The position numbers and the translations under genes were made by a program. From positions 1,302,001 to 1,366,000 of the forward strand of contig WOAB01000321.1 in NCBI GenBank assembly GCA_027886185.1: a stretch of DNA of 64,000 bases. The letters run 5' to 3'. Under the pieces are notes generated by a model. The model searched no databases. It had not been told where the DNA came from and saw nothing but the letters and a program-made list of their open reading frames with translations. Positions 54,558 to 64,000 of the stretch are shown here, one piece after another. The DNA is from Rheum nobile. Its lineage: Eukaryota > Streptophyta > Magnoliopsida > Caryophyllales > Polygonaceae. How positions within the stretch are numbered: the first letter of the stretch is position 1; every line of letters starts with the position of its first letter.

Positions 54558-55058
54558 GTCTTTCCGGACGTCTGGCTTGTCGCTCTTCCGAGGCCATCTT
54601 ACTTCTTTTCCATACTTGTCGAAGCTTTTTACGAGCTTCGATATGGATATGTTGAAGTTGTAGGAGTGAAGCTTCGAGGGAAGAGCGGGGTTGTTTTGCC
54701 AATCTTGGGTCCTGTCGTAAAAATTGTTTACCTAACCGTGGTCGTTTCGACCTTTTGGGTATGGCTGGTATCTCCGATCACGTCGACCGTCCGAAGATGC
54801 CTTTCGATCAGTTCGATCGGGACTCTTGTTTGTCTTGGAGGGTTCCTCGTCTTCTTCGAGTTTGACTTATGCCCCATCGTAGTTGGACATGTTGGGGACG
54901 GGGATCTTTTTCGGAATTTCGACGCGTGCAATCGCCTCTGTGAAAGGCGAGTCTTCGTATCCATCGATTGCCTTTCTCTCGATCGGTTGGGGAACTTCTG
55001 GGATCCGTGCGATACGGTCATCTAGAGTCTTCATGTGTTCGTTGACGGCTTGCTGTAT
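54558..55058 (-). pseudogene. Tat-type Gypsy gag, internally deleted and truncated
   Basis: Minus-strand pieces: the N-terminal region ending SPFTEAIARVEIPKKIPVPN and a YDG just before 54890, then directly a Lys/Arg-rich linker and the region before the zinc finger. The central capsid domain expected after YDGT is missing, and the sequence upstream of ~55058 changes abruptly to AT-rich DNA, so the gag start, leader, primer site and 5' LTR are lost. Confidence 0.7.
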
Positions 55059-55393
55059 ACTTATATAATTTTTATAATGTAAAAATTTATAAATTAATAT
55101 AATAAAAAATAAAAATAAATATTGATTTTGGTCTACTAATATCAATTACATTAAAATAATTATTAATATTATTATTATTTTAGTTCATTTCAACTTATTT
55201 TGATATATTTAAATTAGTTTTTAACTATTTAATAATATTTAAATAGTGAACAAAATATTTAAAAAATGACGCTCTTGATCCGTTGGTTAACCCGAATCGT
55301 CCGCTAACCTGTAATGACCCAACCGACTTGACTTGTTATCCGAAATAGTCTGACCCATTCTCAACCCGAACCCGAAATAAATGAACCGAACCC
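55059..55393. other. AT-rich unassigned spacer
   Basis: Very AT-rich to ~55265, then sequence reading gacccaaccgacttgac, which recurs loosely at 57185-57215 (acccgacttgaccgaccc). This suggests that the intervening 55.4-57.2 kb was inserted into one locus. No ORF is supported. Confidence 0.45.
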
Positions 55394-55717
55394 TGAAACA
55401 CCCCAGGCCAGCCACCCAACCACCAACCACCCAGCCTGGTGACAACGACCAGCCGGTGCCGGCGCCGGTGCCGGTGCTGCCTGGTTGTCCAAGGGCTTGC
55501 AGCTCAATTGGTGATATAAGTGGCAAGGTATTGTCCTTGTATCTAAAGGTCCCGGGTTCGATCCCCGTGGGCAACAACCTACCCATTTAAATGGGGAAGG
55601 GTTGGGTGTGTGGGATGCAGGCCCTTGGACAACCAGGCAGCACCGGCGCCGGCATCGGCTGGTCGTTTTCACCAGGCTGGGTGGTTGGTGGCTGGGTGGC
55701 TGGTCTGGGGTGTTACA
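55394..55717. repeat. Palindromic repeat P1 with tRNA-like core
   Basis: Arms ~55394-55500 and ~55620-55717 are reverse complements with a few mismatches, ending TGAAACACCCC / GGGGTGTTACA. The core has an A-box-like cagctcaattggtga (55499-55514) and a B-box-like gggttcgatcccc (~55554-55566), the RNA polymerase III promoter pair. The acceptor stems do not pair, so it is not a functional tRNA gene. Confidence 0.75.
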
Positions 55718-56087
55718 AAAAAAGTACACTTTGAATGAGAGGGGCTCCGACCTTATCGGGCCAGCCATTTCTCTATCCATGGGCCGCAGCCCATGTACCC
55801 CAACCAAATCCCCATGGCTGGGAAGTTGTTCGTGAGTCTCGAACACAAGACCTCACGCTTTAACAAGCGGCCTAACGCCCACTTGTTAACAATTGTGTTG
55901 CAGCGTAATTGGTAACAAGTGGACGTTAGGCCACTTGTTAAAGCGGGAGGTCTCGGGTTCGAGACTCACGAACAACCTCCTCAGTTTGGGGGATGGGTTG
56001 GGGTACATGGGCTGCGGCCCATGGGGGATAGAAATGGTTGGGCCAATGCGCTCGGAGGCCCCTATCCAACATAAAAGTGTACTTTTA
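55718..56087. repeat. Palindromic repeat P2 with tRNA-like core
   Basis: Arms ~55718-55891 and ~55910-56087 pair from aaaaaagtacac / gtgtactttt inward through the ccatgggccgcagcccatg region. An A-box-like gcagcgtaattggtaac (55900-55916) and B-box-like gggttcgagactc (55957-55969) lie at the centre and in the right arm. Both outer ends touch a TGTTACA/TGTAACA shared with the neighbouring repeats. Confidence 0.75.
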
Positions 56088-57187
56088 TGTAACACCTCGA
56101 CAGCTTAGCAGCCCGGCCCATCACAGGGTTGCAGCCCATACACCCCAACCCCTCACTAAGGGTGAGCAAAAGTATCCCATCCGGCCGATCCGATCCGATG
56201 ACCCGCCAATCTGAACCCTAAAAGTCCGCATCCGAAAACATTCGTTTAACTTTTATCCGAATCCGTTCCAATCCGGGTGATTTTTCCGGATACTTGGATC
56301 GGATACGGATCGGGATATTTTGCTTACCGGATATCCGAGAATCCGGTACTATTAATATATAAGATATATTTGTTTTTATAACTAATATACAATGTTTAAT
56401 TAGTTTAGAATGATATCAAAATGGTGCTTGTACATTTTTAAGGAATTAAACCACTTCAATTCTCCAATGCAATATTTCTTATTTTATTTATTTTAATAAA
56501 ATACAACCTTGATTATTATTCTTATAAAATTAAAATCCCAAGTCATGTACTAAGTGTCGCCTCACTAAATAGAGTAAATATGTTTTTTTGTCAAGATTGA
56601 GTGTTCATCATTGAATTGAATTTTGATTATATAAGTTAAATCTACAACTTTATATATACTTGCCAATTCCTCTTCTTATATAATATATACGTTTATGGTT
56701 CTCAATCTGAAAAAATTGACAAGTGTAATTGTTTGAAAACATTACAGGGAATTACAAATAGTGCTGATGTTTGACATTTAGTTGCACTTTGCGGATTGTT
56801 AGTTTTGATTGAATTAAAAAAAGTAATATTTTGATTTACTTTTTAATAGGTTTTCTAGTAACCGGATAATTTGGATATCCGAGTCGAATATCCGATCCGA
56901 TCCGGATAATATTTATCGGATATCCGGTCCGAAATGGACTGGATACGGATAGGAGTTTTGTGAATATTTTTTTCCGGATATCCGACATACCGGACCGGAT
57001 CGGATATATCCGTTTGCTCACCCCTACCCCTCACTGGCCCATATTAAATGGCGCCCAGCAGGTTGTTCGTGAGTCTCGAACTCGAGACCACCTGCTGGGC
57101 GCCATTTAATATGGGCCAATGAGGGGTTGGGGTGTATGGGCTGCAGCCCTGTGATGGGCCGAGCTGCTAAGCTGTCGAGGTATTACA
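56088..57187. repeat. Palindromic repeat P3, split by a hAT-type element
   Basis: Outer arms TGTAACACCTCGACAGC (56088) and GCTGTCGAGGTATTACA (ends 57187). After leaving out 56158-57027 and one 8 bp duplication, the whole is a near-perfect palindrome centred on gagtctcgaactcgagac at ~57070-57088, a B-box-like sequence in inverted orientation. It therefore predates the hAT insertion. Confidence 0.78.
56158..57027. mobile_element. Non-autonomous hAT-type element, ~870 bp
   Basis: Ends gggtgagcaaa / tttgctcaccc match the common plant hAT terminus, and both flanks carry ccctcact (56150-56157 and 57028-57035), the 8 bp target duplication of hAT elements. Subterminal regions are rich in ccgatccgga-type repeats on both sides; the middle is AT-rich. 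No transposase is encoded. Confidence 0.85.
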
Positions 57188-57483
57188 AACCCGACTTGAC
57201 CGACCCAATTGACAACTCTAGACATAATCCATACTATTCTAAAAATGAAAACTTCTCAAATGAACAGTAGAATCCTTACTCTTATTTTACTCTTTATTTA
57301 CAGCTCTGACACGCCTGCTTCCACAGAAGAAATTTACGTGTCTTCCGTTTAAACCTATCTACTTCCACGCGTCCAAAATAAAACCCACGTGTCTCCTTCT
57401 ACAGCTTCATCTGTGCACACCGCCTCTCTCTCTTTTATTCCTTTTGCTTCTATCCGCCTATATTTATCTTTCGTTCTCTCCCC

Positions 57484-57921
57484 CTCATTGTATGGCTCTG
57501 TTCCATTGCAATTTCCTCTCCCTCTGTCGACGGCGCACTGAGCCCTAACATTATCATCACCGTCCTCGTGGTTGCCACCACAATCATTGTCTCCGCCTCC
57601 ATCTTCCTCCTCCTTCGATCCGTCTCCGCCTACTACCGCCGCCATCGCTCCTCCTCATCCGTAGAAATCCACGCTTTGGCCTCTGATTCTTTCCCACGCT
57701 ACTACAGCCACAGGAGCACCAATCGAGTGGCTCCGGAGAACTCCTCCATCATCGACTCTCTCCCGCTCTTCACCTTCGCCGCCACTAAATCCGGCGGAGA
57801 CTGCGCCGTATGTCTCTCCAAGTTCGAGCCGCAAGATCAACTTCCCCACCTCCCGCTGGTTTCCATGCATTTCACGGCCCTCTTCACTCTTCCCTGGCCA
57901 ACTATTGAGGTGTGTAACTAG
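57484..57921 (+). pseudogene. ATL-type RING-H2 E3 ubiquitin ligase fragment
   Basis: The open frame (annotated from 57568, but extending upstream in the same frame through LCSIAISSPSVDGALSPN) shows an N-terminal hydrophobic segment (IIITVLVVATTIIVSASIFLLL), a basic YYRRHR, the ATL-family GLD-like IIDSLPLFTF and the first half of a RING-H2 finger, DCAVCLSKFEPQDQL. The following Cys/His ligands lie out of frame (an FHAFH-like string is visible one frame over), then a stop at 57919. ATL proteins are membrane E3 ligases, usually intronless and ~200-400 residues. No start Met is in frame upstream. It is most likely a broken host gene copy. Confidence 0.7.
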
Positions 57922-58541
57922 AAACCCGATTTTCCCGATTTGAGGAGAATTTGATAATTTTTCTCGCTTTATTGTAAATTCCTTTTTTATTTTCTTTTAC
58001 TTTTGCCTCCACCTGTACCATCTTCAATTTTGTTTCAGATTGCCTACTCACTGAGTTTGATGAATTTTTCTCCACCTATATCAATGGCAATTTAACATAG
58101 AATGTCTCTTTTGTTAACAAGACATAATATTGATCCTCTTTTAAGCAGACGTGGATAGGTTGGATGCTATTATATTTCTTTCCCGGTTCCTTTCATTGTT
58201 GTCTTACTGGACCAATTGATGTTTTATACTGATTTGTTCTTGTGGCTGATATAGAGCTATCAAGACTCTGTTCTTGTTAATCTTTACTCGGGAGCTGTGT
58301 ATAGGTAAGTGGACATATAAATCTTTCACTTCTAGCCTGTCAATGAATGTTTGCATATTTTGACAAAGTTTTCTTTCTTGAAATATTTCTTGTTTGTGCT
58401 TTTGTGTTTATGGGCTCAAAGTTGGGTACAATAACCCAACAGTGGCTTCAATTATGGTTCATTGCAGCTTGATGTTAATCAGATTTCATGAAGCTATGTT
58501 CCTGTGCATTTTCTTGTTCAATGTTTTTTAGATATAGTTGT
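57922..58541. other. Unassigned, AT-rich host-like DNA
   Basis: Stop-dense sequence with T-rich intron-like tracts; no domain is recognised. It may be flank of the RING fragment or decayed repeat. Confidence 0.3.
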
Positions 58542-59826
58542 TGGAACTCATTTAAAATGTGGCGCCGGTAACTTTTCCGGGCACAATTACGGTGGGCTCC
58601 GGCCAACGACAACACCGAAAAATGGAAGCATTGGCTTCGTCTATGCGAGCACATTCTCGTAATGTACTCATACGACAAAAATGAATTCCGTTTGAATGAG
58701 AAATGGAGGCCCAAAGTTGGTAGCATGAAGTGCATAACTTGGGACAATTTAGGATGAAAATGTGTATCCCACGTTGGAAGTTTGGAGGAAAATTCACTAG
58801 TATATATACTAGGAAATTGGATCCAAGGTTATGGCCTTGGGTCACCACCCATGTGTAATGGAGAGAGGACCTAGCTCATCAAGACCACACGCGCGCCGAG
58901 CCGAGATGAGTCGGGTTGGATCAGATTGGGCTTGGGCTTGGGCCCAATACATAGCTTGGGCTGGCCAGCCAACGCTATATTTTTTGGGCCGATCCAGAAG
59001 ACCCATCGGTTGGGCTTTGACTCGTTCCTGGAGAGAATCTGGGGCAGTTACGCTGCAGACCCGGTCCTCCTGCTTTCTCTCCTCCACTCTATTGAAACGT
59101 TCAACAGATTCCTCCTTCTTCTCCACTGAGTTAGTGGGTCGAACTGCTTCCAGCAGAGGCTATAAAAGGAGCCCTCTGCACCTCATTCTAATCATCAGAA
59201 CAACAACATCTCCACTGAAAGCGTCTCTCTCCTTCCCTGTTTTAATCGAGTCTGAGAGTTCAACACAGAACGTGTTCGTAGGCTTCTGAGCATTGGTTGC
59301 GCAATTCAGAAGAGTTTTTGCAATTGTATCCTGGGATTCGGATCGCTACAGAACCGTCGCAATACGGGGCGATTTCAGAATTAAGGATAGAGATGCTTCT
59401 CGCCTCTGCAACCACGTTCAATCCGATCACTGTTCGGTATTGTTTCACAGTTTTATTTAATGTTATTGTGCGTTTCATTTTTTGCAGTTTAAATTCTGTT
59501 CGGTTCTTCAATAGTGTTCCTACAGTCTTAATTCTGAAAATGTTCGCTTAAACTTCTTTACGCACTAACGAAGTTTTGTTTCTGAGTTTACACAGCGCAT
59601 GGATTTTTTTTTATATCTGCAGTTCTAACCTGTTTTCGCAGGAAAAATTGCGTCTGGAATTGATTTCGAATCTGATTTTAAATCCATTCGACCATCTGTA
59701 CTGGTGTACAGAAAAATCTGAAAAAAAATTATTTTTGGTTCTGCAATTTAATTCGGTATTAAAATTGCATTCGTAATATTTTCATATTGACTTCTGGTTT
59801 GTGTTATGTGAACAGATTCTGATTTC
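58542..59826 (+). mobile_element. 5' LTR and leader of Ty1/Copia element (limits uncertain)
   Basis: TGTTGGAACTC near 58542 followed by gtggcgccgg and a cccacgttggaag motif resembles Copia LTR starts; a TATA box gctataaaagg is at 59160-59170. I cannot find a clear TGGTATCAGAGC primer site, so the LTR end (somewhere between ~59290 and ~59810) is not fixed. The leader ends at tgtgaacagattctg just before the gag ATG. Small frames at 59297-59776 are not supported. Confidence 0.5.
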
Positions 59827-61491
59827 ATGGCTGATATGATTGAGAAATCTGTCACTGATGTTGCTGGAGCCGGAAATGGAAATCCTGCTGAGTCGACACC
59901 CCAAATTCAGTTTGGGAGTGGTTTGCCTACAGTGAATTTGCCAGTGGCGAATCTGCCTGCAGTAAACCTACCAGCGGCGAATCTACTAGCCGCGGGGGTC
60001 AGAACTGATGCTCATCAAATTGTCCACCCGACTGCTTATCAGGTTGTCCAACCGACAGTCCATATGCCTGGTGTTGTAAACGCATGCTTGATGCCAGAAA
60101 AGTTCGATGGAACTAGTTTCAAGACATGGCAGCAGAAGATGTTCTTCTTTCTGACCACTTTGAAGCTAGAAAAGTTTCTTAATGAGGATAAGCATGTGCT
60201 TTCGCCTCACAATACAGATCGACACCTCCTAGTTAGCGTTGAGGCCTGGACTCATGGAGATTTTCTGTGCAAAGGTTGGGTTCAAAGCCGCTTGATAGAT
60301 CCACTGTACAATGTGTACAGCAAGATCAAGACCTCCAAGAAACTCTGGATTGCCTTGGAGAGGAAGTACAAGTCTGAGGATGCAGGCTCCAAGAAGTTCG
60401 TAGTGGCGAAGTTTCTAGACTTCAAAATGGTGGACTCTAAGCCCATCATGGAGCAAGTTGAAGAGCTGCAGCTCCTTACGCACGAGATCATTGCTGAAGG
60501 AATGTCTATCTGTGAGACGTTCCAGGTGACTGCGTTCATTGAGAAACTCCCTCCAGGCTAGAAGGATTTCAAGAGCTACCTGAAGCACAAGCGAAAGGCA
60601 ATGACCGTCGAAGACTTTATAGTCAGGTTGCGGATTGAGTCAACCAACCGCAAAGGAGATGGGGTTCAGCCTGTTGAACAGAAGGCTAACTTGGCTGAAC
60701 ACAAGGACAAAGGGAAGAAACGGAAGTTCCAACCCCAAAGCTCCAACAACTTCAATAAGCAACCAGCTAAGAAGTTCAGTGGGAAATGCCACAAGTGTGG
60801 TAAAATGGGTCACAAGGCTGACGAATGTCGTAACAAGGCTGATCCGCGCAAGGACAAGGGGAAATCCCAAGTCAACATGACTGAAGGTAGGCTTTCGGAT
60901 GCAGATCTGTGTGCTGTAGTGTCCGAAGTCAACATGGTTGGAAGCAACCCAAGGGAATGGTGGTACGATATAGGTGCTACCAGACATATCTGCTCTGACA
61001 GGGGAATATTCACCACTTATCAGCAGAGCAAGAGCGACGAGCATCTATTTATGGGAAACTCGTCCACATCCAAGGTCGAAGGTCACGGCAAAGTGGTGTT
61101 GAAGCTGACTTTAGAGAAGGAGCTGACTCTCACCAATGTCATGCACGTGCCAGATATACGGAAGAATCTGATCTTCGGCACTCTGCTGAGCAAGAACGGC
61201 TTCGCGGTGAAGTTCGTGTTTGACAAGCTAGTTCTCTCTAAGAATGGGGTTTATTTGGGCAAGGGTTATGTAAAGGATGGACTGGTCAAATTGAATGTAA
61301 TGACAGTCATCCCAAAATCTATTGTAACCGATGTTTCAATGAATAAGAATAATCTTATTGCTTATGTTGTTGAGTCTTTTAATATTTGGCATGAACGATT
61401 AGGGCATGTGAATTACAAGTCTATAAAAAGACTAATTAACATGAACCTGATTCCAAAATACAAATCAAGTAAAGACAAATGTGAAGTATGC
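59827..61491 (+). pseudogene. Ty1/Copia gag-protease, one stop, truncated by an LTR
   Basis: Frame 59827-60561 (244 codons) has a repetitive LP(A/V)VNLP N-terminus and gag motifs FDGTSFKTWQQKMFFFL and IAEGMSICETFQVTAFIEKLPPG; a TAG at 60559 replaces the Trp expected in LPPGWKDF. The frame then continues to 61491: knuckle CHKCGKMGHKADEC, protease WWYDIGATRHIC (Ile replaces the usual Ser/Thr after the catalytic Asp) and the GAG-pre-integrase NIWHERLGHVNYKSIKRL, ending at KCEVC where an inserted LTR begins. Integrase and RT lie beyond the insertion, outside the window or lost. Confidence 0.85.
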
Positions 61492-62968
61492 TGACAAACG
61501 GGTTTTCAGTCGTCCTTAACCCGGTCAAAATAAAACCTAACAAACCTAAACAAGTAGTAGAGGCAAGCAAGGGTCGAATCCCACAGGGAGGAAGTAATCA
61601 ATCTATGTGTTTCTTAGCATGCAAGTAACAAAGGGGGGTTTTGGATTGGTTTCGTAACAAGCAATCAAGGCAAATAAACAAATCAAAGGATGTAATCAAA
61701 TATGGGGAAAACACCTAGCCAAGCAAGATCCACTTTTTCTATAATAGATTGGTCCTAGGTCATCTCTATTCCTTTCCTTTAGTTATTCTTGTCCCTAATC
61801 TTATATAGTTACTAGCCCTACCAGTTCTAGCAACACTTACTATTGAACAACCGAACAATAACAACATAGAGCATAGGATCAACCAGGATACATGTCAATA
61901 ATCACAACCCGTAATAATTAACATGCAATCAATTCTTCTTTCATAACAATCTAGTCCTACCAGTCCTAGATAATCATGGATGCTACTTCTAAATTAGGGA
62001 TGAATAATATTGATCTCAACAAGTTGACCAGAAAGTAATAATTAACACTATAGATAATATTAATCTCAACTAGGTTGTCAGGCTAGGGAAACTAATATTA
62101 ATAATGATAATTACCACAACTGATGAGTTAGATCCAACCAATACTATTCAAGAACCTAATCCTGCAGTATGAATAATATTAATAACACTAGGTAGCTAAT
62201 CTAGAGAAATCAATATAACTCAATGGAATGAAGCTCAAGAAGAAAGATATAAATCCAAAGAAAATAGGAATAGGGAATTAACCTCACAATCAAACCATAG
62301 AAAAAGCTTCAATTGCCGGGCTAAGCAAAGGGTGCTTAGCTCTTCATAATCTTCAAAGGAAAAACAATACTAAATGGAAAAACGATGATCTCTCGATGGT
62401 TCATCTATCATGTTCAATGGAGGCTGTGAGAGTTAGGTTAAATAAGTTAACCCAAAGCCCAAGATCACAAACCTCATCCCTAAAAAGGAAAAATACTAAT
62501 ATTCGGAATTAAATAAAACAACGAAAAAGGAAAAACAGAAAAAGAAAACAGAAGTTCGGAGCGCGTCGGGCTGACTCCCGCTGATGGCCGCGGTCGCGGC
62601 CTTTTGGCAGCGGTCGCGGTTTGCTCTCGAAGTGCATAATTAATTTCCGATAATTTGGCCGCGGGCGCGGCCTCCTCGCTATCGCCCATCTCCTTCAGAA
62701 ATCTTGTCGCGGCCTTCTGCTCCCCGCGGCTTGGTCGCGGTTTCTTCACTTCACCACCTTCTCGCGTGGTTTCTTCATGAATCTTGCTTGTCTCCTCAGG
62801 TGGTCAATATCTCTTCTTCTGGATGTCTCCAATCAGCTCTTCTAGACCACCAAAACCACACTTCTCTGCTCCAACTCCATAATCTCCAATTGTGCATAAA
62901 ATCCCACCAAATGGCGCCTCAACCCTGGTAATAATCCCTAAAAATGTGCTACAAAATAGCACTGATCA
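61492..62968 (-). mobile_element. 3' LTR (~1477 bp) of minus-strand noncoding element
   Basis: On the minus strand it starts TGATCAGTGCTATTTTGTAGC at 62968, right after a gtttaagcatggaggat polypurine-type tract, and ends CCCGTTTGTCA at 61492, cutting the Copia gag-pol. The interior has the phrase gtcgaatcccacaggg (plus strand) common in plant LTRs and GC-rich ccgcggtcgcgg / ccgcgggcgcgg motifs at 62588-62735. The 89-codon frame in it is not supported. Confidence 0.65.
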
Positions 62969-64000
62969 AATCCTCCATGCTTAAACCTTGCTCGTCCTCG
63001 AGTAAGCTAAAGTAAACCTACTCCTTCAATCAAATCCCCAAGGTTTCAGGAAGCATAGAAAACTCAACCTCCAAGAATTACACCAAACAATAAACTCCAG
63101 GCAACCATACAAAATAAGCTCAGCACAATAACTACAACATCAAATCAACACCCCACACAGTCAAGCTAAAAGGAGAGCAGAGTACTTCCCCCAAGCTTGT
63201 CCTAAACACCATAGTGTGGAAAAAATTCTAATCCTATCTCCCATCTATCTTCTTATTCCTCCAGAGTGACCTACCCGAAACCTCCTTATGACTCCTCTTC
63301 TTATGACACCTCGCCAAGTAAAATAGGGATTCCTAGAAATCACTCTTCTTCTTTTCGCTCATTTTGTCAAGGCGCCCTTTCGGGTTTTCACCAAGCCACT
63401 CATTTCATTTTTCATAGATGGGCTCACAGTATGCTCACATCACTCTTGACCTATTATTACCCCAGCCTAATGTTGGTCCAAGCCACCTGCTTATTACCTA
63501 GGCCGCCCTTTCGGGTTTTCGACCTATCCCAGGATTTTAATTTTACCCTTTTTTCAATTTTTGTGGCTCTTTTCTTTTTCTTTTTCTACTCAGCGACATA
63601 AAGTATAAAACCCTCCCCCATGCTTAAACATTGCATTGTCCTCAATGTAATGAAAGACAAAAGAATAAAGCACAGGGAAGAGAGGAAATAAGCTCACAAA
63701 TGTCACCGAGTTGGCTTGGATACTTCCGTTGTCGTTGGTGGTGTACTCCATATATGCCTAGGTCTCCAGTGTTGGGCGGGTGTCTTCATCAATTCCAGCG
63801 TCTTCATTACCGTGCAACCAATAGGGAACCACTTGGTGAGTAGTGGTATAGCATATATGGCGGGGTTGCACGGCCTTCAATGACCACAAAAATAGGCCCA
63901 GATATGATCGTGGTGTGGGCCTCTGGTGGTGGTCCTCCTCAGCTGCCAATTGTAGGGCCATCATCGTTGCCAAATTAAGTGTAGGGCAATGTATCCTCCT
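62969..64000 (-). mobile_element. Internal region of minus-strand element, runs off the edge
   Basis: Noncoding on both strands except short frames without domains. Two related purine-rich phrases occur on the minus strand: gaggacgagcaaggtttaag (near 63000) and gaggacaatgcaatgtttaag (near 63640). Such phrases often mark the region before the 3' LTR in large non-autonomous plant elements. No gag or pol is seen in this 1 kb. Confidence 0.5.

Noticed and set aside
55499..55570. Functional tRNA gene
   Set aside because: A and B box-like sequences are present, but the acceptor stem does not pair and the sequence is the core of a palindromic repeat.

Overview
The window is repeat-dense, gene-poor plant nuclear DNA, probably from a eudicot. 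The evidence is several Ty3/Gypsy and Ty1/Copia LTR retrotransposons, a Tat-type Gypsy element with an antisense accessory ORF, hAT- and CACTA-like DNA transposon remnants, tRNA-like palindromic repeats, endogenous pararetrovirus (Caulimoviridae) fragments, and one decayed host-type gene fragment (ATL-like RING-H2). I found no rRNA, no credible functional tRNA, no CRISPR array and no intact host gene. All boundaries and comparisons were read by eye.

Layout. 1-3.4 kb: a foldback repeat, a duplicated ~390 bp segment, an inverted 3' end of a Gypsy element with a 668 bp LTR, and a CACTA-like end. 3.4-24.25 kb: five rearranged endogenous pararetrovirus copies, A (+), B (-), C (-), D (+) and E (-), plus a short inverted leader fragment. 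A-D carry movement protein, coat protein, protease and a 442-codon second ORF but no reverse transcriptase. E carries protease, reverse transcriptase and RNase H plus a different second-ORF region, but no movement-protein core and no zinc knuckle. The two types share ORF1 N-terminus, the coat C-terminus/protease block and 3' noncoding sequence. 24.25-33.35 kb: a ~840 bp repeat present twice, a 54 bp minisatellite, and a Gypsy element (668 bp LTR) whose RT has been deleted. 33.4-36.2 kb: unassigned, LTR-like noncoding DNA. 36.2-55.06 kb: a Tat-type Gypsy element on the minus strand, split by a ~4.2 kb probable solo LTR that is itself split by a Gypsy element with two 766 bp LTRs and a 5 bp target duplication. 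55.4-57.2 kb: three adjoining palindromic repeats with Pol III-like boxes, the third split by a hAT-type element. 57.5-57.9 kb: an ATL-type RING pseudogene. 58.5-61.5 kb: a Ty1/Copia gag-protease fragment, cut by the 1477 bp LTR of a minus-strand noncoding element that runs off the right edge.

The most interesting pattern is the division of labour between the two pararetrovirus types. It looks like a bipartite or helper/dependent genome and not random decay, because three A-D copies share one RT-less architecture and both types join ORF1 to the next ORF by the same ATGA stop/start overlap. A second unusual pattern is a GC-rich 12 bp motif (CCGCRCCCGCGG and close variants) found as pairs 20-22 bp apart in three otherwise unrelated retroelements.
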